A stretch of DNA of 64,000 nucleotides from a bacterium (lineage in GTDB: Bacteria; SZUA-182; DTGQ01), in the NCBI GenBank assembly GCA_040755755.1, contig JBFLZW010000033.1:165010-229009 (forward strand). Reading direction: 5' to 3'. The position numbers were made by a program, and so were the translations under genes. The notes beneath the pieces are model-generated. The model saw only the letters and a list, made by a program, of their open reading frames with translations, was not told where the DNA came from and made no database searches. This document shows, piece by piece, positions 29,159-37,699 of this stretch (within the stretch, counting starts at the first letter, position 1; each line of letters starts with the position of its first letter).

Positions 29159-29218
29159 GCCATTGTGCGAGTAAGTGTAAGATAAGATGATTTCCTGTCC
29201 AGGGAAAAAGGAGAAAAC

Positions 29219-31345
29219 ATGCCGATTCAATATCGTATTGCCCAGGCGATTCCTGGTCGTCTTCGATTACGGGTTGATCTGAGGGGGGATTTCCAAAAGG
29301 AGGGCATGGTAAAGGCTCTTGAAGATTTCCTCCGCTGTCAGAAAGGGGTTTTCAAGGTCAATTATAACCGCCATTGCAGAAGCCTCACGGTGCAGTATAA
29401 TCCTGTAGATACCAGCGGGGACGAACTCATGCGGCTTATTTCCAAGGTTTCGGTCGAGACCTTGAAACTCCGGCAACGAAATCCTGAGCACCAGAAACCG
29501 GAGGCAGAAGGGTTTTCCTGGTTACCCTTTACCTTATCGAGTGTAGCGCTCATTCTGGGCACCTTTACCGAGTCTTCTCTTATGCCTTTCTTGCTCCTTG
29601 GGGCCAGTATTCCTATATTTTCCCGCGCTTTCGTTTCAGTAACCAAAGAAAAAAAGCTGAATGTGGATGTCCTCGATGCCTCGGCAACGGCCCTCCTCTC
29701 TTTTCAGCGGCAATATACTACCGCTGCGGCTATGGTCTGGCTCGTTTCCCTTGGAGACTTTATCCGCAATGCCACTGTGCGGCAGTCTCACCGGGCGATC
29801 GAAGGCCTTTTCGATGGCCATGATCTTACCGCCTGGGTAGTGCGCGATGGGAAAAAGATTCTGATAAAGGCCGAGGGGGTTCAGATCGGGGATGAAGTCG
29901 TTGTTTATCCAGGCGAACTCATTCCTGTGGATGGAATTGTCCTGGAAGGAAAAGCGACCGTTGACCAGAAAATCCTTACCGGCGAATCGCTGCCTGTGGA
30001 AAAGGAAAAGGGAAACAAAGTCTTTGCCGGAACCGTGGTGAGAGAAGGCAAAGTCTACCTGAGAGCGGAAAAGGTCGGTGCTGAGACTACCCAGGCCAAA
30101 ATCATTCAACTCGTCAACCAGGCACCAACCCAGGAAACCCGGGTTCAAAATTATGCCGAGCATTTTGCCAACCGTCTTGTACCCTGGAGCTTTCTGGCTG
30201 CCGGAACTTCTTTCGCCATTACGGGGAATAGCAATCCCGCGGCATCCCTTCTCATTGTGGATTATGGGACAGGTATCCGGATTGCCGCCCCAACCACTGT
30301 CCTGAGTTCAATGACCAGGGCTGCCCGTCAGGGGATCCTCATCAAGGGAGGACGCTACCTGGAGAAACTGGCTGCGATCGATGCGGTCATTTTTGACAAA
30401 ACCGGCACCCTGACTCTGGGAGAACCTGAAATAGTCGATATTATCCCTTATGGGAAAAAAAATACGCCTGAGTGGGTCCTCAGCCTGGCTGCCGCTTCAG
30501 AAGACCGCATCACTCATCCCACAGCCGAAGCTATCGTTCGCGCTGCAAAACAAAGGGGGATTGACATACCGGAGCGGGAGTCGTCCGAATATACGATCGG
30601 GCTTGGTATCGAAGCTTGCGTCGGCGGGTCGGTGGTTATGGTAGGATGTCACCGCTTCATGGCTCTGAAAAAGGTTCCCATGAAAAGAGCCAGCCGGGAT
30701 ATTGCGCGGCTCGATGGCGGAGGGGCCTCTCCTTTGTATGTTGCGCTTGACGGGAAATTAATCGGGCTTTTGGTTTATACCGACCCTATTCGCCCCGAAG
30801 CGTCGAGCGTCATCCGCGCCCTGAGCTGCAAGGGGATAAAACAGGTTGTCATGCTGACAGGAGACCATCCGGCAATTGCCGAAAAAGTAGCCCGAACGCT
30901 GGGAATTTCACGCTTTATTGCCGATGTTTTTCCCGGTGAGAAGGCCGAAATCGTGAGATCTCTTCAAAAGGAAGGATATACGGTAGCGGTCGTTGGAGAC
31001 GGAATCAACGATACACCGGCCCTCGTGCAAGCCGATGTGGGGATATCGGTAAAAGGGGGAGCGGATGTTGCCAGGGAGACGGCCCATGTTTCCTTCCTTG
31101 AAGGAAACCTCTGGAAAATACCACAAGCCATCGATATTGCGAGGGAATCTCTTCAACTTATCCAGCAGAACTGGAGCATCAATTTTTATCCCAACACTGC
31201 CGCCATCATCCTCGCGGTTTTGGGTGTTCTGAACCCTATCGGGACAACGATCGTGAGCAACGGATCGGCTATTCTCGCCTCATGCAACGCTCTCAGGCCC
31301 TTGATCTCGAATCCTGAAGCCAGCTACGACTATTGCGACCGATAA
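29219..31345 (+). CDS. P1B-type ATPase with HMA_2 domain and no CPx motif
   Basis: A 708-residue pump. An N-terminal HMA_2 domain (AQAIPGRLRLRV) lacks CxxC. The actuator has LTGESLPVEKEKGNKVFAGT. The phosphorylation site is D393 in FDKTGTLT, the nucleotide domain has an HP motif (ITHPTAEAI), and GDGINDTPAL is the hinge. In the membrane segment where most P1B pumps carry CPC, SPC or a Cys, this one reads VDYGTGIRIAAPT (about 347-359), with no cysteine. The transported ion therefore cannot be guessed from the usual rules. The gene follows an HMA_2 protein and DUF5132, and another HMA_2 gene is convergent at 31425. Confidence 0.87.
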   Translation: MPIQYRIAQAIPGRLRLRVDLRGDFQKEGMVKALEDFLRCQKGVFKVNYNRHCRSLTVQYNPVDTSGDELMRLISKVSVETLKLRQRNPEHQKPEAEGFSWLPFTLSSVALILGTFTESSLMPFLLLGASIPIFSRAFVSVTKEKKLNVDVLDASATALLSFQRQYTTAAAMVWLVSLGDFIRNATVRQSHRAIEGLFDGHDLTAWVVRDGKKILIKAEGVQIGDEVVVYPGELIPVDGIVLEGKATVDQKILTGESLPVEKEKGNKVFAGTVVREGKVYLRAEKVGAETTQAKIIQLVNQAPTQETRVQNYAEHFANRLVPWSFLAAGTSFAITGNSNPAASLLIVDYGTGIRIAAPTTVLSSMTRAARQGILIKGGRYLEKLAAIDAVIFDKTGTLTLGEPEIVDIIPYGKKNTPEWVLSLAAASEDRITHPTAEAIVRAAKQRGIDIPERESSEYTIGLGIEACVGGSVVMVGCHRFMALKKVPMKRASRDIARLDGGGASPLYVALDGKLIGLLVYTDPIRPEASSVIRALSCKGIKQVVMLTGDHPAIAEKVARTLGISRFIADVFPGEKAEIVRSLQKEGYTVAVVGDGINDTPALVQADVGISVKGGADVARETAHVSFLEGNLWKIPQAIDIARESLQLIQQNWSINFYPNTAAIILAVLGVLNPIGTTIVSNGSAILASCNALRPLISNPEASYDYCDR

Positions 31346-31424
31346 GCTTCCAGTCGCCAGGAAACGCAAGATTGTCAGCGAGAAATCCCGCCAGCCAATC
31401 AACACCAGGGCAGGGGAATATCCG

Positions 31425-31814
31425 TTAAATTAACGAGCTGACCAAACCCTGAATAGCACTCTCTATCAGTGTTTGTGCCAGGCTCTTCATGACCCTTTGA
31501 CCTATCCCTTCAAATGCCTCCGCAGCAAAGGCCGATTTATAAGGCTTCACATCCGGACCTTGCTTTTGACAAAGTTCCTTCAAGTACCCTAACTCTTTGA
31601 AGGTTTTTATTATTTTGCCCTGTTCCCATTGATGTGGATCATAAAGGATCAGGACACTGCCGGTAGTTGGATTTGCCTTAAGATGTTTAATCCCTTCAAA
31701 TCCTGAAAGCTTATGTTCTATTTCCCGGGCTCGCAAAAGATCACCCTTTACTTCCGCAACCTTGATTCTCAATCTGCCCCGAAGAGAATGAACATAAGCT
31801 GGCTGAATACTCAT
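31425..31814 (-). CDS. second HMA_2-type protein without CxxC
   Basis: The product of about 129 residues starts with YVHSLRGRLRIKV and continues with LKANPTTGSVLILYDP, the same fold as the proteins at 28631 and 29219 and also without cysteines in the metal loop. The C-terminus is an amphipathic helix. ATG 31814 is chosen because GAGGAG lies about 8 bp before it. It is convergent with the ATPase gene. A Pho-box-like array about 80 bp upstream is the only regulatory signal seen, an unexpected link of this family to phosphate control. Confidence 0.75.
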   Translation of the reverse strand: MSIQPAYVHSLRGRLRIKVAEVKGDLLRAREIEHKLSGFEGIKHLKANPTTGSVLILYDPHQWEQGKIIKTFKELGYLKELCQKQGPDVKPYKSAFAAEAFEGIGQRVMKSLAQTLIESAIQGLVSSLI

Positions 31815-31892
31815 GGGTGAAATCTCCTCTTTGGTTGTTATGGGCCTCACTTTTCTTATCGAAACAATAATAACTATAATATGTCAAACCAG

Positions 31893-31931
31893 GGTTAAAA
31901 ATTGATAAAAAGATTGTTAAATTTATGTTAG
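31893..31931 (-). promoter_or_regulatory. Pho-box-like 11-bp direct repeats upstream of the HMA_2 gene
   Basis: Read on the minus strand the hexamers are CTAACA (31931-31926), TTAACA (31920-31915), TTTATC (31909-31904) and TTAACC (31898-31893), spaced exactly 11 bp. A TATTAT/TATAGT stretch follows at about 15 bp and serves as a -10 candidate. Confidence 0.58.
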
Positions 31932-32084
31932 TTTTCACAAAGGAACATCGATATAGAGTAATCCTGCATGAATGCTGATATTACAGCTATAGATTAGAGC
32001 GGTTTCATGTGCAGGTATTGCGTTGAGAAGATATCAATACGGCTCGAGGAACGTAAGCTCCCATAGCTGTCACAAAGAGAATGA

Positions 32085-35000
32085 GTCGCAATCCCCTCAA
32101 CCGGGTCATATCGGTTCACACAGGAATATAACGATCTCCTCGGCGATGATGCGGAGATCGAGGAGTCGCAATCCCCTCAACCGGGTCATATCGGTTCACA
32201 CGTTAGCCTCGTGGGAAACCAAAAAGAGTAAGGCCAGCAATTGGTCGCAATCCCCTCAACCGGGTCATATCGGTTCACACATTGCCGATCATTGATACCA
32301 AGATTTTCCCCTGGCCAGAGTCGCAATCCCCTCAACCGGGTCATATCGGTTCACACGGAAAAACAACAATGCTTGGGAATACTTTTCCTTCACCTATGTC
32401 GCAATCCCCTCAACCGGGTCATATCGGTTCACACCGAAAACTACTGCTTCCCCAGAAGATGCTTCTACACTTGCTAAGTCGCAATCCCCTCAACCGGGTC
32501 ATATCGGTTCACACCCGGATACCTACTCCGACGGGCTCGGCGCATCTGCCAAAAAGTCGCAATCCCCTCAACCGGGTCATATCGGTTCACACAGACCACT
32601 ATATTATGGGTGGGAATGTCCTGCTAGCGGGAAGTCGCAATCCCCTCAACCGGGTCATATCGGTTCACACCTATGTTACCACCTGATGAGATGTTGTTGG
32701 AGGAGTTGGCTGTCGCAATCCCCTCAACCGGGTCATATCGGTTCACACAACCAGACTTGAGCGAAGTCTCGGATGGATATCAGACCATCCGTCGCAATCC
32801 CCTCAACCGGGTCATATCGGTTCACACAGATCGGTCAGAAAATTTCCTGTCCGTGCAACACGAATTTGAGTCGCAATCCCCTCAACCGGGTCATATCGGT
32901 TCACACTCAATATGCTAACGCATGATGAAAAGATATGTTTCCGCAGACGGTCGCAATCCCCTCAACCGGGTCATATCGGTTCACACCTTCTCTCCGGTAA
33001 TGGAGAGGATTAGCAGACAAAGAGCCGTCGCAATCCCCTCAACCGGGTCATATCGGTTCACACCCCGGTAGTGCCATCACAATCGACAGCAAACTCAAGG
33101 ACTCGTCGCAATCCCCTCAACCGGGTCATATCGGTTCACACATTTTACAAGGTCTGTTTCTTGATCTATAGATTTTTCTTGTCGCAATCCCCTCAACCGG
33201 GTCATATCGGTTCACACGAATTTCGTAGCCACATGCAAACATTGCGGCAGCAAAATAAAGTCGCAATCCCCTCAACCGGGTCATATCGGTTCACACCGTA
33301 GCGGGCCCGAATTCCTGGCTCGCTACGAAATTATAAGTCGCAATCCCCTCAACCGGGTCATATCGGTTCACACTCAGCAAATTTGGGGAGTCTTAGCCTG
33401 CGTAGCTGATCCTCATAAGTCGCAATCCCCTCAACCGGGTCATATCGGTTCACACGGGAGAAACCCTCTCTGAATATAAAACGAGGTTGCAAACACAGTC
33501 GCAATCCCCTCAACCGGGTCATATCGGTTCACACTTCCTGAACCTGCTCTTCCTGCCAGTAAGACCATAGGATAGTCGCAATCCCCTCAACCGGGTCATA
33601 TCGGTTCACACTATCAGCAAGGATGATTATTACGATCTCCTCGGCGACGAGTCGCAATCCCCTCAACCGGGTCATATCGGTTCACACTATCTGAAAAGTC
33701 AAATGCTTGTGCTTATGTCAAAAGATGAGTCGCAATCCCCTCAACCGGGTCATATCGGTTCACACGTATATATTCGTTGTACTATCTACACAAAAAACAC
33801 TGGTCGGTCGCAATCCCCTCAACCGGGTCATATCGGTTCACACACGATTGTTGCGTTCTTTACCTGGATATCTTCATAATGGTCGCAATCCCCTCAACCG
33901 GGTCATATCGGTTCACACCCAAGCTGATCTGTTGCTCCCCGTAATCGGCATTGACTCCTGGGTCGCAATCCCCTCAACCGGGTCATATCGGTTCACACCA
34001 AGGTTGTAGCCTTTGCTAATAGCAAAGTCACAGCCAAGGGGTCGCAATCCCCTCAACCGGGTCATATCGGTTCACACCGGCCTTGGAGGTAGTTATGCTT
34101 TTCGGCGAAGAACATCAGATTCTGTCGCAATCCCCTCAACCGGGTCATATCGGTTCACACATCGGAATACCGGTTATTAAATTTCACGCGCAACATGGGT
34201 CGCAATCCCCTCAACCGGGTCATATCGGTTCACACTCAGGCGGTGTGTTTGCTGTAACTGCCTATGACACTGTGTCGCAATCCCCTCAACCGGGTCATAT
34301 CGGTTCACACTTAATTCGGCGTCAATTATTGCCGAATGGGGATCTCCGAGTCGCAATCCCCTCAACCGGGTCATATCGGTTCACACCCAACGATAGTGGA
34401 GAGGGATTGTGGATCCGCACCACAGATGGGTCGCAATCCCCTCAACCGGGTCATATCGGTTCACACTTTGGGATTTAATTCCGTGCCAACAAAGCTATGC
34501 CCTGATAAAAAGGCATGGTCGCAATCCCCTCAACCGGGTCATATCGGTTCACACACAAACCTGGTGCTCTCTCCCCTGGCCAAAAAAATATTGTCGCAAT
34601 CCCCTCAACCGGGTCATATCGGTTCACACTCATTTCATCCTGATAGATAACATACGACTGTTCATCAGTCGCAATCCCCTCAACCGGGTCATATCGGTTC
34701 ACACCTACCGCTGAAATGACGCAAAAAGACGGACGATCAGCCATGAGTCGCAATCCCCTCAACCGGGTCATATCGGTTCACACTGATGTAGAGTTAGACA
34801 ATCAACATTTGCTCGGCATAGAGTCGCAATCCCCTCAACCGGGTCATATCGGTTCACACTACGAAGACCTGGCTATCCTGCGGGATGGTCAGGCGTGGTG
34901 GTCGCAATCCCCTCAACCGGGTCATATCGGTTCACACTGAATGTAAGAACCGTACAATTTTACCCTGGCAGAAACGGGGAGTCGCAATCCCCTCAACCGG

Positions 35001-35333
35001 GTCATATCGGTTCACACGTGTTAATCTCCGCCTGGCCATTTCTCCACGCGGAAACCAATGTCGCAATCCCCTCAACCGGGTCATATCGGTTCACACCTCA
35101 TAATTGCTCCCTCATCATTGGTCGAGGCCATTGAACAAGAGTCGCAATCCCCTCAACCGGGTCATATCGGTTCACACTGTGAGTATGCGTTCCCTGCGGT
35201 GGGGGTGAGTACATATGGTCGCAATCCCCTCAACCGGGTCATATCGGTTCACACGGTGAATGATCCACCCCAAGGGTGTTAGGCTGCGAACCGAGCGTCG
35301 CAATCCCCTCAACCGGGTCATATCGGTTCACAC
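32085..35333 (-). CRISPR. type III-A CRISPR array, 42 repeats and 41 spacers
   Basis: A 37-bp repeat starting GTCGCAATCCCC and ending CGGTTCACAC on the plus strand occurs 42 times, all copies identical as far as I can read, from 32085 to 35333. Spacers are 38-46 nt, with one of 51 nt (34467-34517). Read on the minus strand the repeat ends in ATTGCGAC, the 8-nt tag type found on type III crRNAs, and contains a short stem (AACCG/CGGTT). Transcription is therefore leftward, from the leader next to cas2 at 35334-35714. There is no decay at the distal end. Plus-strand open frames through the array are artefacts of the repeat. Confidence 0.98.
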
Positions 35334-35714
35334 TCTACCCCTGGATCTCCTTGCTGGGCGTGGCTTAAAATGCCTGTTCGCGATAATCGAATTTTTTATC
35401 CCTAAAAATTTCATGTTTTCCCTCAAATTTTGGTGTGAAAGATTTTACAATAATCTGATCTGTCCCTTTAATCACAAGGTAATAACTTCATTTTCATGTT
35501 TGGCGATAATCTCCCCCCTTTTTCAGCATCTCAGAGATTATCGCCAAAAGCAGAAGCTTTTCTATCAACCAAAGAAAAGCAGCAATAACAGGTAATTATC
35601 TACAGTTCCTCCTCAAAACCATTCCCTGTCTTTCCTTTCTTTTTTCCAACTCCCCCTTTTGCCCAAAACGGGTTATTCAAGCAGAATCCATTAATTGGGA
35701 ATTGCTACAAGCCT
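35334..35714 (-). promoter_or_regulatory. CRISPR leader region with 15-bp inverted repeat
   Basis: This AT-rich stretch between cas2 and the first (leader-proximal) repeat has no gene. It holds a perfect 15-bp inverted repeat, TTTGGCGATAATCTC at 35499-35513 and its complement at 35534-35548, with a 20-nt gap. A further GCGATAATC lies near 35380. At 35646-35667 it carries CCAACTCC...TTTTGCCCAAA, which recurs near the solitary repeat before cas1. The array promoter should be here but I could not fix one -10/-35 pair. Confidence 0.75.
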
Positions 35715-36002
35715 TCAGATCACAAAGTAATCCGGCTGATCCTCCTGTATAGTCGTGGATTCGCCGATCAGGGTAATTTTCTTGGTGCATTCCTGGCAAA
35801 CAGAATAAATTCTGATGCTATCTTCTTTCAAATTAATAGCCTTTGTCAAGCGATTTTTTAGGTCTATTATTTGTTTTTCATTAATTTTACATTCAAAGAC
35901 ACTATACTGCACTCGTGCACCATAATCCTTGAGGACCCTGGCTACCCTGGCTCTTTTCTGGTCATCAACGATATCATAGGAAACAACTATAAACTGGCTC
36001 AT
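35715..36002 (-). CDS. cas2: Cas2 adaptation protein
   Basis: A 95-residue Cas2 with the ferredoxin fold: FIVVSYDIVDDQKRARVARVLKDYGARVQYSVFEC. This is the N-terminal strand with the conserved Asp and the RVQYSVFE strand. The C-terminus has DSIRIYSVC. Cas2 dimers bridge two Cas1 dimers for spacer integration. It lies 39 bp after cas1 and ends next to the CRISPR leader. Confidence 0.95.
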   Translation of the reverse strand: MSQFIVVSYDIVDDQKRARVARVLKDYGARVQYSVFECKINEKQIIDLKNRLTKAINLKEDSIRIYSVCQECTKKITLIGESTTIQEDQPDYFVI

Positions 36003-36041
36003 CTTTGGTTCATTCCTGTTTTCCCATGCTCCTTCCCCAAG

Positions 36042-37127
36042 TTACCGTACTGTAAAAGGAGTATATTCTTCTTTGTATAACAAAGCCCTTTGGAGTTTTT
36101 CTATTTGCCGCTTGAAATATTCCCGGAAGGTAATACTTCCACTCCCACCCCCGCTTCTACCTCTTTCTGCAGCTTCCTTTCCGCTCTCGCCTTCACCTTC
36201 CCAATCTTTATCTCCATCTCCATCACTTCCCCCTCCTTCCCTATCAACAAAGGGTTTAGCCATACGTTTCTCATAGGCAGCAAGGTATCGCTTTAATCCT
36301 TCCCTGGTAAGGTACATACCTTTGTTCTCCTGGGGCACAAAATCCTCTGGGGAGAGGACCCTTTTATTGAGCAGGTTCAGGGTGAGCATATCCACCACTG
36401 GATGCCGGAACTCTTCGACCAAGTCCAGCGGCAATGATTGGCGTCCATAGCGGAATCCATGAAGAAAACCGATAAAAGGGTCAAACCCGACAGCTTCGGC
36501 CAGGGAGGCCAGCTCATTGGTCATCAGGGTATAGCCAAGGCTCAGCAGAGCGTTGACCGGGTCGGGCGATGGGTGCATCCGCCTCTGCTTAAATGAGAAC
36601 TCTCCGCTCACCATCCGGCTGTAACCCCGAAAGTATGCTCCGCTGCCTGCTCCTTCCACACCCATCAGGGACTCAACGGTCTTTTTCTGGCTGATGGAGG
36701 GGATTAACTGGTTGAGAGTATCGAGCTCTTTTGAGAAATCAACCTCCGGGTGATTTCTCTGGTATCGTAAAAGCAGAGTCCTCTGGTTAGCGAGCTTGCC
36801 CCTGATGAACCTTTTGGCCAGCTCAAGCTTACGTTCAGGAGTGCGGGTGCATTCATACTGGGCCAGGCGCAGGAAAATGTTTTTTGATGCCACAGCTACC
36901 AGTCTGCCCCGAAGATGCCCGCTCATGCTGAAGAATCCGATATCTATGCCATTATCCAGCAGATAGCTGATCGCCTGGGTAGTGACCTGGATAGAACCAA
37001 AGATCAGAATACTGCTTATCTGAAAGCTGGGGATTTCCTGCAGGGTCACTCCATCCTTTTCCACGATCAGTCGCCTGGAAGCTTTCCGCAGGCAGGCTCC
37101 CTGCTCAATAAGGTATAAGATGCCCAT
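36042..37127 (-). CDS. cas1: Cas1 integrase with acidic/Gly-rich insert
   Basis: A Cas1 of about 361 residues with an N-terminal beta domain (GILYLIEQGACLRKASRRLIVEKDG) and a helical catalytic domain (ALLSLGYTLMTNELASLAEAVGFDPFIGFLHG... RQSLPLDLVEEFRHPVVD), which carries the metal-binding Glu and His. Near residues 298-331 there is a low-complexity insert rich in Gly, Ser, Asp and Glu, just before the last 30 residues, which is unusual for Cas1. ATG 37127 has an AAGGGA before it; a TTG two codons upstream is also open. The solitary CRISPR repeat lies 50 bp upstream on the same transcript. Confidence 0.93.
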   Translation of the reverse strand: MGILYLIEQGACLRKASRRLIVEKDGVTLQEIPSFQISSILIFGSIQVTTQAISYLLDNGIDIGFFSMSGHLRGRLVAVASKNIFLRLAQYECTRTPERKLELAKRFIRGKLANQRTLLLRYQRNHPEVDFSKELDTLNQLIPSISQKKTVESLMGVEGAGSGAYFRGYSRMVSGEFSFKQRRMHPSPDPVNALLSLGYTLMTNELASLAEAVGFDPFIGFLHGFRYGRQSLPLDLVEEFRHPVVDMLTLNLLNKRVLSPEDFVPQENKGMYLTREGLKRYLAAYEKRMAKPFVDREGGGSDGDGDKDWEGEGESGKEAAERGRSGGGSGSITFREYFKRQIEKLQRALLYKEEYTPFTVR

Positions 37128-37176
37128 GTGCAATTTTCCCTTTTTAATTGTAACTAGTCGGTTATGGTGCGTATGG

Positions 37177-37213
37177 GTCGCAATCCCCTCAACCGGATCA
37201 TATCAATTCACAC
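37177..37213 (-). repeat. solitary variant CRISPR repeat upstream of cas1
   Basis: 37 bp matching the array repeat at 34 positions. The three differences, all C to T on the transcribed (minus) strand, are at repeat positions 8, 9 and 17. Positions 8-9 lie in the stem, where U can still pair with G of the other arm; position 17 is in the loop. The terminal ATTGCGAC tag is intact. It lies between csx3 and cas1, 250-3300 bp from any other repeat, with no neighbouring copies. Confidence 0.92.
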
Positions 37214-37459
37214 CCATCTCTCCTCGCAGCTTTTCCAGAGGATTTTCTCTCTCCTCCCAACTCCTCCATTTTGCCCAAAGCGCCTCTCATGAGGTGCTTT
37301 TGAAGAGTGTGAAAAGAATTTCCTCCTGCTTTTATCAATACAGGCATGGTATCTGAATAAACCATAGCTTTCTCAATAACCATAACTTTCTCTATGCCTA
37401 CAACTTACTCAATAACCACTTTCCATAATGTGAGTTGCTGCCAGTATCAGGTTATCAGG

Positions 37460-37699
37460 TTAATCCGGGCTATGATCAAAAATGACGACCTCACCTGCTG
37501 CGGGTGAGCGGTAAATAAGCTTTCTGGCCTTGCCATGTAAGGCATGGGCTACTTTGAGATAAAGCCAGATCGGTGCCTGGCCGGTAATCATGATCTCATT
37601 TCCCTCACCAGCCAGCGTCCTGGCCTTGTTGAGATACTCATCGAGCTCAGAAAGTTTGGCTGTAGTGGTGTAGAATGATGAAAGGTCGATCTCGATCAA
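37460..37699 (-). CDS. csx3: Csx3-like (Crn3) protein, probable cyclic oligoadenylate ring nuclease
   Basis: A 79-residue protein with the Csx3 signature: a beta strand, MITGQAPIWLYLKVAHALHG (the GxxPxWL...AHxLH motif), and a C-terminal strand with a conserved HSP. Csx3/Crn3 degrades cyclic tetra-adenylate, the messenger made by Cas10, and so switches off CARF effectors. It is somewhat shorter than most members. It overlaps the Card1-like gene by 4 bp (ATGA), so effector and off-switch are translated together. Family assignment is from motif memory; the activity is inferred. Confidence 0.75.
   Translation of the reverse strand: MIEIDLSSFYTTTAKLSELDEYLNKARTLAGEGNEIMITGQAPIWLYLKVAHALHGKARKLIYRSPAAGEVVIFDHSPD

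Noticed and set aside
35499..35548. Leader inverted repeat as an intrinsic terminator for cas2
   Set aside because: AT-rich stem, 20-nt loop and no T-run on either side.
32023..35595. Plus- and minus-strand open frames of 60-134 codons across the CRISPR array
   Set aside because: Their translations are the repeat read in different frames, joined by spacer sequence.
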